The position numbers and the translations under genes were made by a program. Shown here in pieces: positions 13,776 through 25,313 of a DNA stretch of 64,000 nucleotides; the first letter of the stretch is position 1; the number at the start of each line of letters is the position of its first letter. The stretch spans positions 4,446,532-4,510,531 of the forward strand of contig JARUPZ010000025.1 in assembly GCA_031213475.1 (NCBI GenBank), read 5' to 3'. Origin of the DNA: Nereocystis luetkeana (Eukaryota; Sar; Phaeophyceae; Laminariales; Laminariaceae). A model generated the notes under the pieces. It made no database searches. It was given only the letters and a program-made list of their open reading frames with translations, and was not told the DNA's origin.

Positions 13776-16700
13776 CGCTCAACGGAGGCCTGAGCTTTCA
13801 CCGCGACAGAAGGAGTTGTGATAGATGTCTGAACTCGCCAATACTCGTCTGTAGTACTACCCAAGCGCATGTCTGGTGTATATTTTCTAAGGCGAGCGTG
13901 TGTATCTGTTTTGTCAGGGAGCTTAGTAAGACCGCAAACACCCTGTACAATAGTGGATTGCAAAGCGTTTGTTGTTCGATGGTGGATCCCAAAGCGTTTG
14001 TTGTTGGAAAGGGGGGTACTGTGTACCTGGCCTCCCGTTTGTCTGTGCCGTTCAAATTGATGTCGGAACAGTGATACGTTCCTGTGCTAGGCGGGGCAGC
14101 GTGGTGTCTCGCTCTTTGTAACAGCAGTACGATGTATGTTTTACTGTAGTCTACTCATAATTCGTTTGTCTTGAACCGTTGAAGCCGGTTTCACGCGCCC
14201 CCGTGCGCAAATTCGGGATCCATAGGGGGCTATTCTCGATCGCTGATAGCTGTTGCAGGTCGCTGCTAGACAGGTGGCCGCGCGAGTTGTAGTAGCAGGA
14301 AACTTTGAGCTGTATACGACTACGATAGAACTACAGGAAACGTTTCGGTTCGCCTACGCCACCAAGACTTGTATTCGCCTACACCACAATCCCGAGACTT
14401 AGGGGCCGCCTTATTTACACGTTTTCCCAGACGACAGGAACGTGCGGATAGCTACGTAGCACGAACCTCGTTCCGAGACCTACACGCGTGGAACGATGTA
14501 GAACTGTGTGTGAGAAACGTTCCATGTAAGACCAAGATATAATCCAATACGGGCTACTGTAGATAGATATATCTGGATCGTAGAATCAATGTCCAACGCG
14601 GCCCTAACTTAAGGCTAAGTGTTTCTGAACGAAGCAGCTCTGAGAGACCGCCAGGCGTCTTCGGAAGAGGAAGGGCGGTAGCGCGTGGTCTGAGAATAAA
14701 CCGGGTTACCGATGGCCAAGGCCATATGGCCATCAATCACTTTCGGTGGTATCTTGTTCACGAGGGGGATGTTCTAAAAATGAGGTGTTGTAGTAGGTGT
14801 CGTCAACCAGCAAAAGTGGGATACTTGTTGGCTAAACGTGATGATGCAGTCGAAGTATACTGTTTACTGTGTTCTAGAAGATTTCCGGTATGTAAAGGGC
14901 TTGTACGCCCCATCTGTTGAAGAGCTTTCCAGCTGCAAAGTCCAATCCCTACCGCAGAAAGTATTTTTTTCTTTTAGGAGAAGTTTGGAAATATGAGTGA
15001 GTTTTTTGTTCTGGATTGTAGGTGTCATCCTTGTATAGTAGCTGTCTGAAGCAATCAGTCGGTGTGAAATGTAGGGGGGAACGAGGGCGACCGTGGGGGT
15101 ACTACCGAATACGTCCTTAAACTGTGGTGTCGTCCACGGCCAGTTTAATACACTCCTTGAAACAAACATACAATAGCGCAACCGGGCATCAGGTGGCAGC
15201 ATACATTGCCGGCGGTGAATAGACCACGGGGCGCCTCATCGGCGTGGTTCTCTTTGTCCGCACCGCAAGCTGTTTCTGTGCCCCTGTTCGTTGTCGTTTT
15301 TTTGTCTTGAGGCATGTCCATCGAGTCTTGAAGAAAATTGGACTCGGCATATCAAGCTCGCAATGTTTTCGTGTGAGAGGGTAACGTCCGACGTCCGAGC
15401 ACAACAGCCTCTGGCCATAGTGCAAGTTTACCCCGTCCTATGCCCGTCATTCGTACCCTATGCGCGCAATGACCGCAAAAGGTATACTATACAGACGGTA
15501 GTAAGCAGTGCCTACTATTTTACTTTTTCTGACACCCTACGAGCGTATGGGCGTTGAAGTCCATGCACAAAAATATATTTGGTGTACTGTCATTGCGTAC
15601 GCGTACGAGTATACGAATATCTTTAATTGAATTAGGACTGGCTATCATCACGCTCCCTGTCACGAAGTAGTGCAGTCTTTCAGATTTTAGTACTTCTCAT
15701 TAGGGAGTGACCCGAATAATGCGTGAATCTCGCACGCTGGGCCTCCGACATTACAGAGTTCTCCGAGCTCGCCACAATTTCCGCGCTATGCCTGGATCAC
15801 TCAACAGTACCAGCAGGAACCGTAATATTCTGGAATCGGCGGGGTGATCGCCCAGCTCCTGTCTTCTCTACCTTATAAACTAGTAATTGGCCTCAAGTAT
15901 CATCGCAACACCACGTTCATCGCCGATCTCCACCGTCCAAACCTAGGCGTACGCTGGCACGGCTTGGGCCGTAGCACTATTACACTCCTGTTTTGTGGAT
16001 CCGGCGTCGCCAGCACCATTAAAGTAAGGAGATTACCGCTTGACTCCTCAAAGCGGTGACTCTGCCTGGTTTACCATGCCCTCTGCCGACAAATAAGTAG
16101 TAAACCCCTCTAGGGTTGCTGGGGGGGTCTAGGCGGCCGACATAACTGTGCCTAGCCCATCCTCGTTCATTGACGACCGCTTTAATGTAATCAAACCATG
16201 ATTCGGGGCTGGTTCCTCGTCGAATGGCAAGTATCCTTTCCGGAGAAGAGGAGGACATGGTTGACTCAATACTAACCACACGCTGGCTCAAAGTGTGACA
16301 CCACTCCTGCGCTGAGTAGAGGTTAGGGTAAAGTACAAACGTATTTAATTATTATCTCACTTTACCGCAATCACGTCGGAGCTGCCTGCGCTAAGGTTCG
16401 CGTGTCCAGCCGAGCCGCTACACGATGCAGGACCCAAGCCAATATCCTACTCGTCCGTTGATGGACCACCGATATCCTGGTACAGGCCTACGCATCTCGT
16501 CGTCAACAATACGCTACACGTGCTCATAATTTGGGGGTCAATGGTTTCAGTGTGAGAGTTCTCTTAATTCAAGGATGTGCAGCAGTGTCTAAGGGTGGTC
16601 AAGCGCGTACGCCCAGCATATGGACACCCCGTTGGTCTCTGCTGCCATTTCATTCGTCTCCCGACACCAGTGGCGGGGTGTCTGTGTCATAAAAAGGCAC

Positions 16701-17910
16701 AGACCATCAGTCCTGGGTAAATGTGACATGCCAAGAAGTTTAAAGAGCGCTAGCAACCTCACGAATGTGTCGCCAAGTAAGTACCCGCGCGTAGGCGTTT
16801 CGGCGGGCAAGATCCGTATTTCGATGTTTAAGAGCAATGGGAGCAAGCATACAACAATCCTGAGCTCTTTTAGTCATAGCCGCGTTTCTCACGTCTTTTG
16901 GCCCAAATCGTTACTACCTACCTATCATGGGAACGCTGTTTTGTCTTATATAGGATCCTCGACGAGGACTCGAATAGGTGCATATCATCCGCCTAGATAA
17001 CAGCAATCGTATGACGAAGGCTCTCGGTGTATAGCGATTTGACCTCTATGCGCCCGCGAGATGAGCTCGCTGGTTTGATGAAGCCCTTTGGCGTTTTGGC
17101 GAGCTGTTTAAGCCACTGCACGAAAACCCCTCGTCAGTCAGTTAAGGTTGCTTAGGACTGCCTTCTGGCGCCCCCAACGCCCTTACACACCTCATCGAGG
17201 GCATTCCGCCATTTTGCGCGCGGAAGTTTCCTCCGAGGAGCTGTAGCTGTCTGCAAGTGAAATGCAAGCGTTCGGTTGGGGTTTGTTTGTTATCTCGTTT
17301 CGTGTTCGCCAATTTTCGACCAAGTTCGATCACTGCAGCATCTCTAAGCCGAGGTGTAGGCCTAGGTGGATAACTGGCTGTAGGGCAATATCGAACTAAT
17401 GTAAACGCACAAGCTGCTGTGATGAAACTTCTTCGAACCACGATGGCTCCCTGGTGAGCATGAACCAGCCGGAATTCTAAAGGCAGCGTGCTGAAATAGC
17501 GATGCTTTCTCTTTGCCGACGAGAAAGAGAGAGTTAGAATCGCTGGAAACCCTGGGGCCAGGAGACGCTTGGGTGCTATGATAGCGCGGCCTCAGTGCTG
17601 CGGCTGTTTGGTATTTCGACCCTCGTCCGCGAATAGTAACTTGTCTGGATAATTTCAACGAAAGTATCAGGTAGAGGATGTGCGGGATCGACTCCGCACC
17701 GTTTCCTAAGAGCTGCGTGTTTTGAATGCAAGAGGCTGGAAAGGGCAACAGGAGGCCGCGAAGGAAAAAAAGCTTACAACAGCAGCAGCCGAATAGGGTA
17801 CCACTACAACTGGTGTATCATTAATTGATGAGGAATAGTTGATGTGTTACCAATTCGCCCTCGTGGAAAACAGCCGTATCCTTAGGAAAACTCTTAAATG
17901 ACTGCTGGTA
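13776..17910. other. Intergenic, no gene recognised
   Basis: This is the 3' flank of haloperoxidase copy 1. Only short unrelated open frames occur (longest about 128 codons at 17362-17748, minus), without motifs or splice support. No repeats larger than short direct matches were seen. Confidence 0.5.
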
Positions 17911-18156
17911 GACGCGTTCTACGATAGAGTTAGCACATTCCCGCTATTTGTTTGGGAATGGCAGGGTTCCTTAACGCCAAATCGTCGGAAGGCCAGTCTG
18001 TTTTTCGAAACATGAAGTAGTTGTATACTTGGGCCACGGGATGTTTCATCGAGATGCAATTAGATTTTGCTGATGTCAGTTTTCGGGTGAGGTGAGGAGC
18101 TCCTCAAGTGAGAAGCCTCCGAAAATATTGGGTGAACCTCTATCGTAGAACGCCTC
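17911..18156 (+). mobile_element. MITE with 4-bp target duplication (GCGTTCTACGATAGAGGT family), copy 1
   Basis: The element begins GACGCGTTCTACGATAGAG and ends ACCTCTATCGTAGAACGCCTC. It is flanked by a perfect 4-bp duplication, ggta (17907-17910 and 18157-18160). A conserved internal block contains 'gaggagctcctcaagtgag' and 'tcagttttcgggtgaggt'. There is no coding capacity, so it depends on a transposase in trans. Confidence 0.85.
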
Positions 18157-18172
18157 GGTAGTACATGGTTCG

Positions 18173-18340
18173 GGTATGATCTACTGCTCGCTGGGGTGGC
18201 TGTCACGTCCTGCCGACGGCGCCGTGACGCTGCGCCCAGGAAGACTGTTGGTAACACATCATTCAGGTATGATCTACTGCTCACCGGGGTTGCTGTCACG
18301 TCCTACCGACGGCGCCTTGACGCTGTGCCAAGGGGGGACA
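18173..18340. repeat. Tandem duplication, 93-bp unit
   Basis: Two head-to-tail copies begin 'ggtatgatctactgctc' at 18173 and 18266 and continue through 'gctgtcacgtcct.ccgacggcgcc'. They lie directly beside the MITE at 17911-18156. Confidence 0.8.
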
Positions 18341-18807
18341 AGAGACATGCAGTTGAAGTTGGCCGCCGCGTCTTCACGAAGGTTTTTGACAGCGTGGAAG
18401 GGAAGCAGAAGGCGTGTCGATTAGTGTTTGGCCACGAATCCTGGTGCCTATTCGCATGTCCAAGTGCAGCCCGTGATAGCCACCGTTTCACGAAAACAAC
18501 ACAATTATGATCTTGGAGCCCGCATGCTCCCTAGTATAAGTGTTTACGCGCAAACAATAGCTGTTTTTTCATGACCACGAATATCGCTTGTGGTGTGTGT
18601 CTTACTTCGTCTCACTATGTCCACGTTTCTGGGTCAAATAAAAACAGGCGGGCCTTTGTTTTACTTTTGTCCAAACAAACCGTTTGTGATTTGTCATGGC
18701 CAAAACCACCGCTCGTGGCGTGATCTTTTGGCCTCGTTTTTACTTAAAACGGAAACGGATCACCCCCCCCCCCCCCCCTACTCCCACGCTTTGGCGTACC
18801 AACCAAG

Positions 18808-20168
18808 ATGCTGAGAATTATCCGTAATTTCCACGATGGTATGAGGGCCCGCGTGCGTACTGATGACGGCGAGCACTCGGAATAGTTTGATGCCACACAG
18901 GAGCTGCGGCAAGGCTGTGTACTCTCACCGTTACTGTTCAACGTGTTCTTCGCTGCTGCTTTAACACGCCGTACTAGTACGATTCAGCCAAGACGAAGCC
19001 ATCGTAAGGGATTTGGTCCAACTCAGTGATGCTAGAGTAGTTCGAACAGAGAAGCAGGAGCCATTGGCGTGTGTGCGAAGGGCTGTATGGGGCATGTTTT
19101 ACGCCGATGATGCAGGAATTGTCCCGACGTGGGCTGAGGGCTCGCGAAAATGATGACAGTCATCGTGACTGTCTTCGAAGCAGCAGGCCTCACAGTGTCG
19201 GAAAAGAAGACAGAAACAATGGTCCTACAAACACCAGACCAGACAACCCTCGCATCACCGCTCGTAATCGAAGCGGCAGGCCAGAGGTATAAGCAGGCGA
19301 CCCAGTTCTTGTACCTAGTCGGCGTTATCCACGAAAACGTTGACCTCTCGCTCGAAAACGACCGACGGATCCGCCTCAAATGGTTCGGCCCGGAGCTGTA
19401 TTATAAGACGGCCGCCCCCTTAGCCTTAAATTCCGGATGCTGAAGGCCGAGGTGATTGAGACCGTGCTGTACGGGTGTGTGACGTGGACCCTCAGGGCGG
19501 AACACTTCACCAAGCTTTGAACGGCTCACCACCAAGTCCTGTTGCGAGTCATTGGCTTCGAGCGCCGACTTCGTACTGACCATGCCACCCTCTCGTACAC
19601 GAAGGCCCTCAAGATGACACGTTGCGAGAGCATCGAAACAACCATTCATTCGTAAACGGCGTCTCTTCTTTGCGGGGGGCGTGGCATGACACAGCAAGGA
19701 GTGATCACCCAGTCGGGTAATAATGCTTGGGACGATAGCTGGTGGGGAGAACCCGAGACCAGGCGGACAGTGTGAGACTTGGTATAGATGCATAGTTGAA
19801 GACCTTAGGGTGTTCCGAGCCACCGAAGGGTCAACGGAAGCAGCCCCCTTGGTGTTTGGAGTGGAGACCGCGTTGTGGTCCACTGCAGCCAAATAGGCGG
19901 GGAAGTGGTACCGGGAGATTCTTGAAGCAGTCGAACGGTTCGTGGCAAGGTGGCACGAGGCTGAGGCTGAGATGAGTAGGCAGCGCCATGCATCCGCCGT
20001 GGATGGTGTCCAAGGGAATGGGGGTGGAGGGGGCTACAGGAGAAATGGCAGAAAACCTGACCAAGGGAATGCGGAGAGGGGGGGCAACAGGAGGAGTAAA
20101 AGGGAAACTGCGGTAGACGAAAGTAGGAAGGAGATAGCAGACAGGGTAGCAAGGCACCAGGTCGACTA
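18808..20168 (+). pseudogene. LINE reverse transcriptase relic with YADD box
   Basis: The + strand frames carry, in order, RQGCVLSPLLFNVFF (RT block B, ~18908-18955), FYADDAGIV (catalytic YADD, ~19096-19125), the segment around TVSEKKTETMV, and a C-terminal LKAEVIETVLYGCVTW block (~19440-19490) that matches the LINE copy at 35150. A basic, Gly-rich tail ends at 20168. TAG, TGA and TAA codons and frame changes interrupt it (for example TAG near 18882), so it is dead. The 5' end is missing. The family is more diverged than the LINE copies at 35 and 39 kb. Confidence 0.8.
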
Positions 20169-21807
20169 GGAAGTAGAACACGACCATACTACTAGTAGTG
20201 CCAACAAGTGGCGCAGCTGGTTCGAACGTGGTCTACACTTGTCTTCTCTTTTTTCTTTTCTTTTTCTTGCGCTGATTCTCCGTTATTTTCTTTGTATTTC
20301 TTTCTCTTCCTTTTCTGATTGATAAGCCGTACTGAAGGAGTCGTGTGGCGTGGTTGGATGACGAACGTGCTCTGCTTGTTTCGTATTGTCTGACGCCAAG
20401 GGGCTGGGCATAGTTGACGAACGCAGGGCGGAGACGGCAGTCTGGGTAGCAAGGTACCAGGCGGATTAGCAGGGGGAACCTGGCTATACTACTCGTACCA
20501 CAAGCTCCTGCCGCCACCTGGAGGGTGCTTTGGGCTTTGGTCTGCCTGTTATTATCCCTTTGTTGTTTTGCATTTGTTATTTTTTTTCCCCTTGGGTCTT
20601 TGTCTTACTCTGTTCACAAGCAATGGTGTTTTAGTTATTTTTCCTTTTTTTAGCTCGTTCTTTAACAAATGTTGGCCGCCTCGCCTGCGGGGGGGGGGGC
20701 ACGACAGATTGTTTCTTCTAGTTTGTGCATTCATTTTTTTTCTTTTTCTCTTTCGATTTGCCTAACTCGATGTTATTTTCTCTTGCATAGTTTCCTTTCG
20801 TTTCTCTATTTTATAGAATGTGTACGTCGTGCCTGCCGTACCAGGTATCTAGTATGATGACATGGCATTGCATTGCCCACTGCTGTGCTTACTGCATACC
20901 TGGTACGTGGCAACGAATCATCTCTGTGGTGTAGCTTTGTGACCACATAACTTGTATCTCTTCTAGGATGGAAGAATCGGCACGGACACTGGTTGTGCTG
21001 GATGTCGACGCGTAGAAAGAAGTATTTAATGTGAAGAACACACACAGTACTCCTCGCGTGTTCTGGGTCAATCTGCCGCAGCTACTGCTGCTGCTGCTCT
21101 TGTACTGTGTGAGTTATAAAGCCATCAACATGGTACTGCGCCAGGCGTGGTAAAATGGGCACCGTGGGTTCATGATGGGTTCATGATACCTTTCGTCGTA
21201 ATGTGCAGGGTGGCTAGCATCTCCGTCGTCGCGCTCGATCTTAGGTACAGGGTTTCCTAGCATCATTAGCTTTACTCGGAACGAACATAGTTTTTGGTGT
21301 CAATTCGGTGTCATGGCCTGCTGGCGCCTTTGGCCCTGGGTTAAGAAGAATTGAAAGGCGTGAGGTATTTCTACACCTACCTATGGTCTTTGGCGCGCAA
21401 GCAGCCTTCTTTCTTGTAGGAGCGGCAACAGTTTTTTTTTTTTTTTTTTTCGAAGTAGACGTGGACCACAGCAATGCAGTCAATCAAGTTCATGAGTAGT
21501 TATCGTAGCGAGCGGGTAAAGATGCCAAGGTGTTCCGATGCGACCGGTAAGTAGATGCACTTCTTGATGACTGAAACAGCTCAGTGAAAGCAACGAATTT
21601 TCCATCCACCTCAAGAAGAACATGGGTAGGCTATAAAAAATTCCAACAACAGGATATAAAGCGTGATCAACGCCTGGCATTCTCAAAGTTAGAAGAAGCG
21701 AAAGTGAGCAGAACTCGTCAAATAAATGCTAAGCATGGCGTAATTACCTATTGATTTTTGTAGAACCACGTGTCGAGAGGGTGGTCCATACGACACATAT
21801 ATATACT
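20169..21807. other. Low-complexity flank of the LINE relic
   Basis: T-rich and pyrimidine-rich stretches (20240-20330, 20575-20810) resemble the 3' untranslated part of the LINE copies at 36 kb. A T-run lies at 21431-21450, and a member of a small dispersed repeat at 20976-21047. No gene recognised. Confidence 0.45.
20976..21047 (+). repeat. Dispersed 75-bp repeat ('cggacactggttgt..gtcgac'), copy 1
   Basis: The core reads 'ggacactggttgtgctgga', then 'tgtcgacgcgtagaaaga', then 'tttaatgtgaagaacacaca'. Related copies occur at 40603-40678, 54030-54105 and 62580-62654. No coding potential. It may be one end of a larger element. Confidence 0.65.
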
Positions 21808-22064
21808 GACGCGTTTTACGATAGAGGTACCGCATTTATTTCCGCTAGAACGTCTTCTGAATGACGGGGCTCCTTCTTGACCCAAAATCGTTCAATGCCA
21901 ATCTTTTGTCGAAAAATGGCATTTTCGTATAGTTGGGCCTTGTGATTAATCATCGGGAAGCAATTTGATTTGTTGTGCTGAAGTCAGTTTTGGAGTGAGG
22001 TACGGAGCTCCTCAAGTGAGGAGCCTTGGAATTTTTAGGGTGACCCTCTACCGTAGAAAGCCTC
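21808..22064 (+). mobile_element. MITE (GCGTTCTACGATAGAGGT family), copy 2
   Basis: Starts GACGCGTTTTACGATAGAGGT and ends with a mutated TIR (CTCTACCGTAGAAAGCCTC). Internal blocks match copy 1. The flanks (tact/tgca) no longer show a target duplication, so this copy is probably older. Confidence 0.8.
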
Positions 22065-24706
22065 TGCAGCATTCCTTGACACAACTTATGAACGTGGGCA
22101 GAGCTCGCCAAATGCCGAGTGGGAGCTGACACTCGGAGAGATGCCGAACAAAACACTATAGGCACGAAACTAACCTGCGATCGTCATCTATCTTCAGAAA
22201 AATCTTCCTGTTCACCTCACACCGAACCGTCGGAGAGGAGGCAAAGGGGCAGACAGCTTGTGCCCAGTCCGATTTCCCCTGCTCGCGACGGCATGATCGA
22301 ATGTAACGCCCCGCCAGTTTTCTCCAAAAATGCGAGAATCAGCGTTGAAGTCTGTGTGTGTCGTACAAAAAAGCCGTCAACTCTTTCGGTGGCGGCGCGT
22401 TGAACAAAAAACTCGGCGGCTCTTTTAATCAAAGCTCGGGTGCCCATGAAAAAAATGCTCGGCTGAGCGTTTCAAACTAGGCTTGTTCGTTGTTTACCCC
22501 ACCTGGGGAGCCCATCCACGAAACCTCGCAGGAAAAGCACCCATACAAACAAACGATGCTATACTACTGGCTGCCGTACCGCTCTGCGGATTTGAGTTCT
22601 AGATTGGCCCTTTCACACCAAGACTCGCCGCGGACAAGTCTTTCAACAGGACAGGATACGTTGATACGTACAGTAGACGAAAAAAAGAAAAAAAATAGTA
22701 TATTAGGGCACGGTTAAAGAGGAGACCTGTGTTTGGGGCACAGTTGAGTTGTTCGGGCTGGCCTGTTCCGTGCGGAAGAGGGGGGGCGGGCGGTCGTGTG
22801 GCTTTCTGGTTTCTTAATCAACATACATACGTACAAATGAGTACTATTTTGGGTGCATCGTCACGAGATTAAAAGGGTAGTTCGACAATAGAGGGTCGCG
22901 TGAAGCACAACTACTTCGGTGAGACGCCAAAACACCGCCTGCTTCTTGGAAAAACAATACCTTGATGTTTTGAAAACTCGCCCATCCATTCATTGTGATC
23001 CCGAGCTTTTTTTTTGAAACACACCCCGCATTAAATTGGTACTTCGGCTATTGCCGTGTTTACCCCTGCAAATATCTACGGCTTGCTATCGTCTGTGTCG
23101 TGTGCCCACCACAGCGAATACGGGCCAGCAAGAACCTTACGATGGACCGAGCGAACCTTCATTGGTGTGATCGACAACGGACGCCAACTCCGACCTCATA
23201 GCATGAACGATCGTGGCGATCAGTTAGACCGGGAAGACGAGACCTACAAACGACGGTGTGCAGAAAACTAGTTGCAATGCCGACACGGAAAAACTCCCGG
23301 AACAAAGTTGCTGCGTGATATGTCTATTTGCAGTGATACCACCCGCAGCCACGTTGTGCTTCATAAAAACTAAAGTTAGGTACATATCTTTACTGAATCG
23401 GTGCTGATTTCACAGCTCGTGGTTTCAAAAATGGGAGCAGCGATACCAACTGCTGTTTCCTACGTATTCGTCGCAACGCAAACAAAAAGTAAGTGGAAAC
23501 GAGAACATCATCCCTGATTTCTGCTGTTCTTCAAGTGGTCGTCTTTCGTAGCTCGATGAATCCATGGCCCAGTGAAAGAACCTCTGAAAAAACTGCAAAT
23601 ATTTACACCCAGCGCTCGGCTTGAGGCCCAAATACTATTCACGCCGACATCTCACCGCACGCCACCCTTTGAAACCCACCAAGCAGAGACATCCCCGAAG
23701 CCAATTCAACCAGGAAAATAACCGTTCCAAGTCAGGGTATGCCAACAAGGATACAAACGTTCAACCTGGGGCTAACAATAAAATTCATTTATCAATTAAG
23801 TTCTCCCAAGCGGCAGGCAGGCTGGATGGCAGGCGGGCAGGCAAACCCGTCGGTCCCCACGATAGGATTTGCCGGATCAAGCCCAAAGATGTATCACCGA
23901 CGGGGCCTCCCTTTTGACTGGGAAATATCAGCATATTTGAGTCTAATGTACCTCTGGTAGATTAGATATCCTTTTTTTTTCTTTTTCCGCCCTTCATTGT
24001 TGCATATATCTCTCATCGATTTCCCTGAGCCAGCAAAATGTCCCGTATTCCCTTCTTGAAAGCTCCTCCTACCCAATGCAGCACCCTACTCGGGTGAATG
24101 TTAAAATACACCAGGCCTTTCGTGCGTGACCGCTATAATCTTGTTGGCCTCCAGCAGGCGGCACGAAAATTTTACAGTGGTACTGTTGCACACGGTTTTC
24201 CTCAGATATACACCTACAGCACTCCCGCTATTTATTCCGATTCGCAGGGTCACTATGTTGGGTAGCTATATCAAAAAGGAATGATTGGCAGCCCTATAAA
24301 CGCGGGGAAGCAGGCTAGGGGCGCGTGACGCCTACCTGTGGCGGCAGTGCTTTCTCTCCGAAGAGAGTTGATAATACAACAGTACGGTGTACATCGTACG
24401 GATACAGGAAAGAGGCCCCTCGGGGCCCCAGCTTACACGGGAAGATTTCACAGCTAGTTCAGACATTTAGATTGTGACAGCAAAGAGTTATCAAAGGTAG
24501 TTCTCCCATCACCGCCAGACACACGTCGGTGATTCAAAGCAGCGTGTGGCCACCTTTGCTGAGGACCACGACAACACCTGTCAATTCTTCGATAGAAGGA
24601 TGCACTTCTTTCATGGGTAATATCGCGTGAAAAACGAGTGGCGACCTTTGAGCGGACAGTCACACCTCCCCCCTCGGGAGGTAAACGCCCGGGCGCTGGT
24701 TCAGCC
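22065..24706. other. Intergenic, no gene recognised
   Basis: 3' side of haloperoxidase copy 2. Only short frames without motifs; A-run near 22680 and T-run near 23972. Confidence 0.5.
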
Positions 24707-25092
24707 TTAGCAATAGTCGACACCCCTGAAGGAGTCTCCGCCGCATTGTTTGTCGTCCAGGTAGTGAGAGCCGTCCTGCTCAAGCCTGATGACTTCGCCT
24801 GACATGAGGCGGAACTCGTATGCTTCGCCCTCAGGCAGTTGCGACACTTCCTGCGAACGAAAATACGTTGAAAAATATTTACCAATGGGGGTCGGATAAA
24901 ATGAGCACTGGGTATTTTCTGGCAGTGCCAGTCTCACACTAACTTGTCCCGTCGTATCTGTGAACTTGATGTGCAAACGTCGTGTATGCATAGTGGTAGC
25001 AGAGGACCCGCCGACAAGAGGCAAGCAAATGTTCGGAAGCCCTCCGATCATTCTGCAACAATGTCCTTGTTCCACCTTAAGCATAGTATCAC

Positions 25093-25125
<33 letters not shown>

Positions 25126-25171
25126 CAGCAGCAGCAGTAGTAGTAGTAGTAGTAGTAGTAGTAGCAGCAGC

Positions 25172-25223
<52 letters not shown>

Positions 25224-25253
25224 TTGTAGTAGTAGTAGTAATAGTAGTAGTAT

Positions 25254-25313
<60 letters not shown>

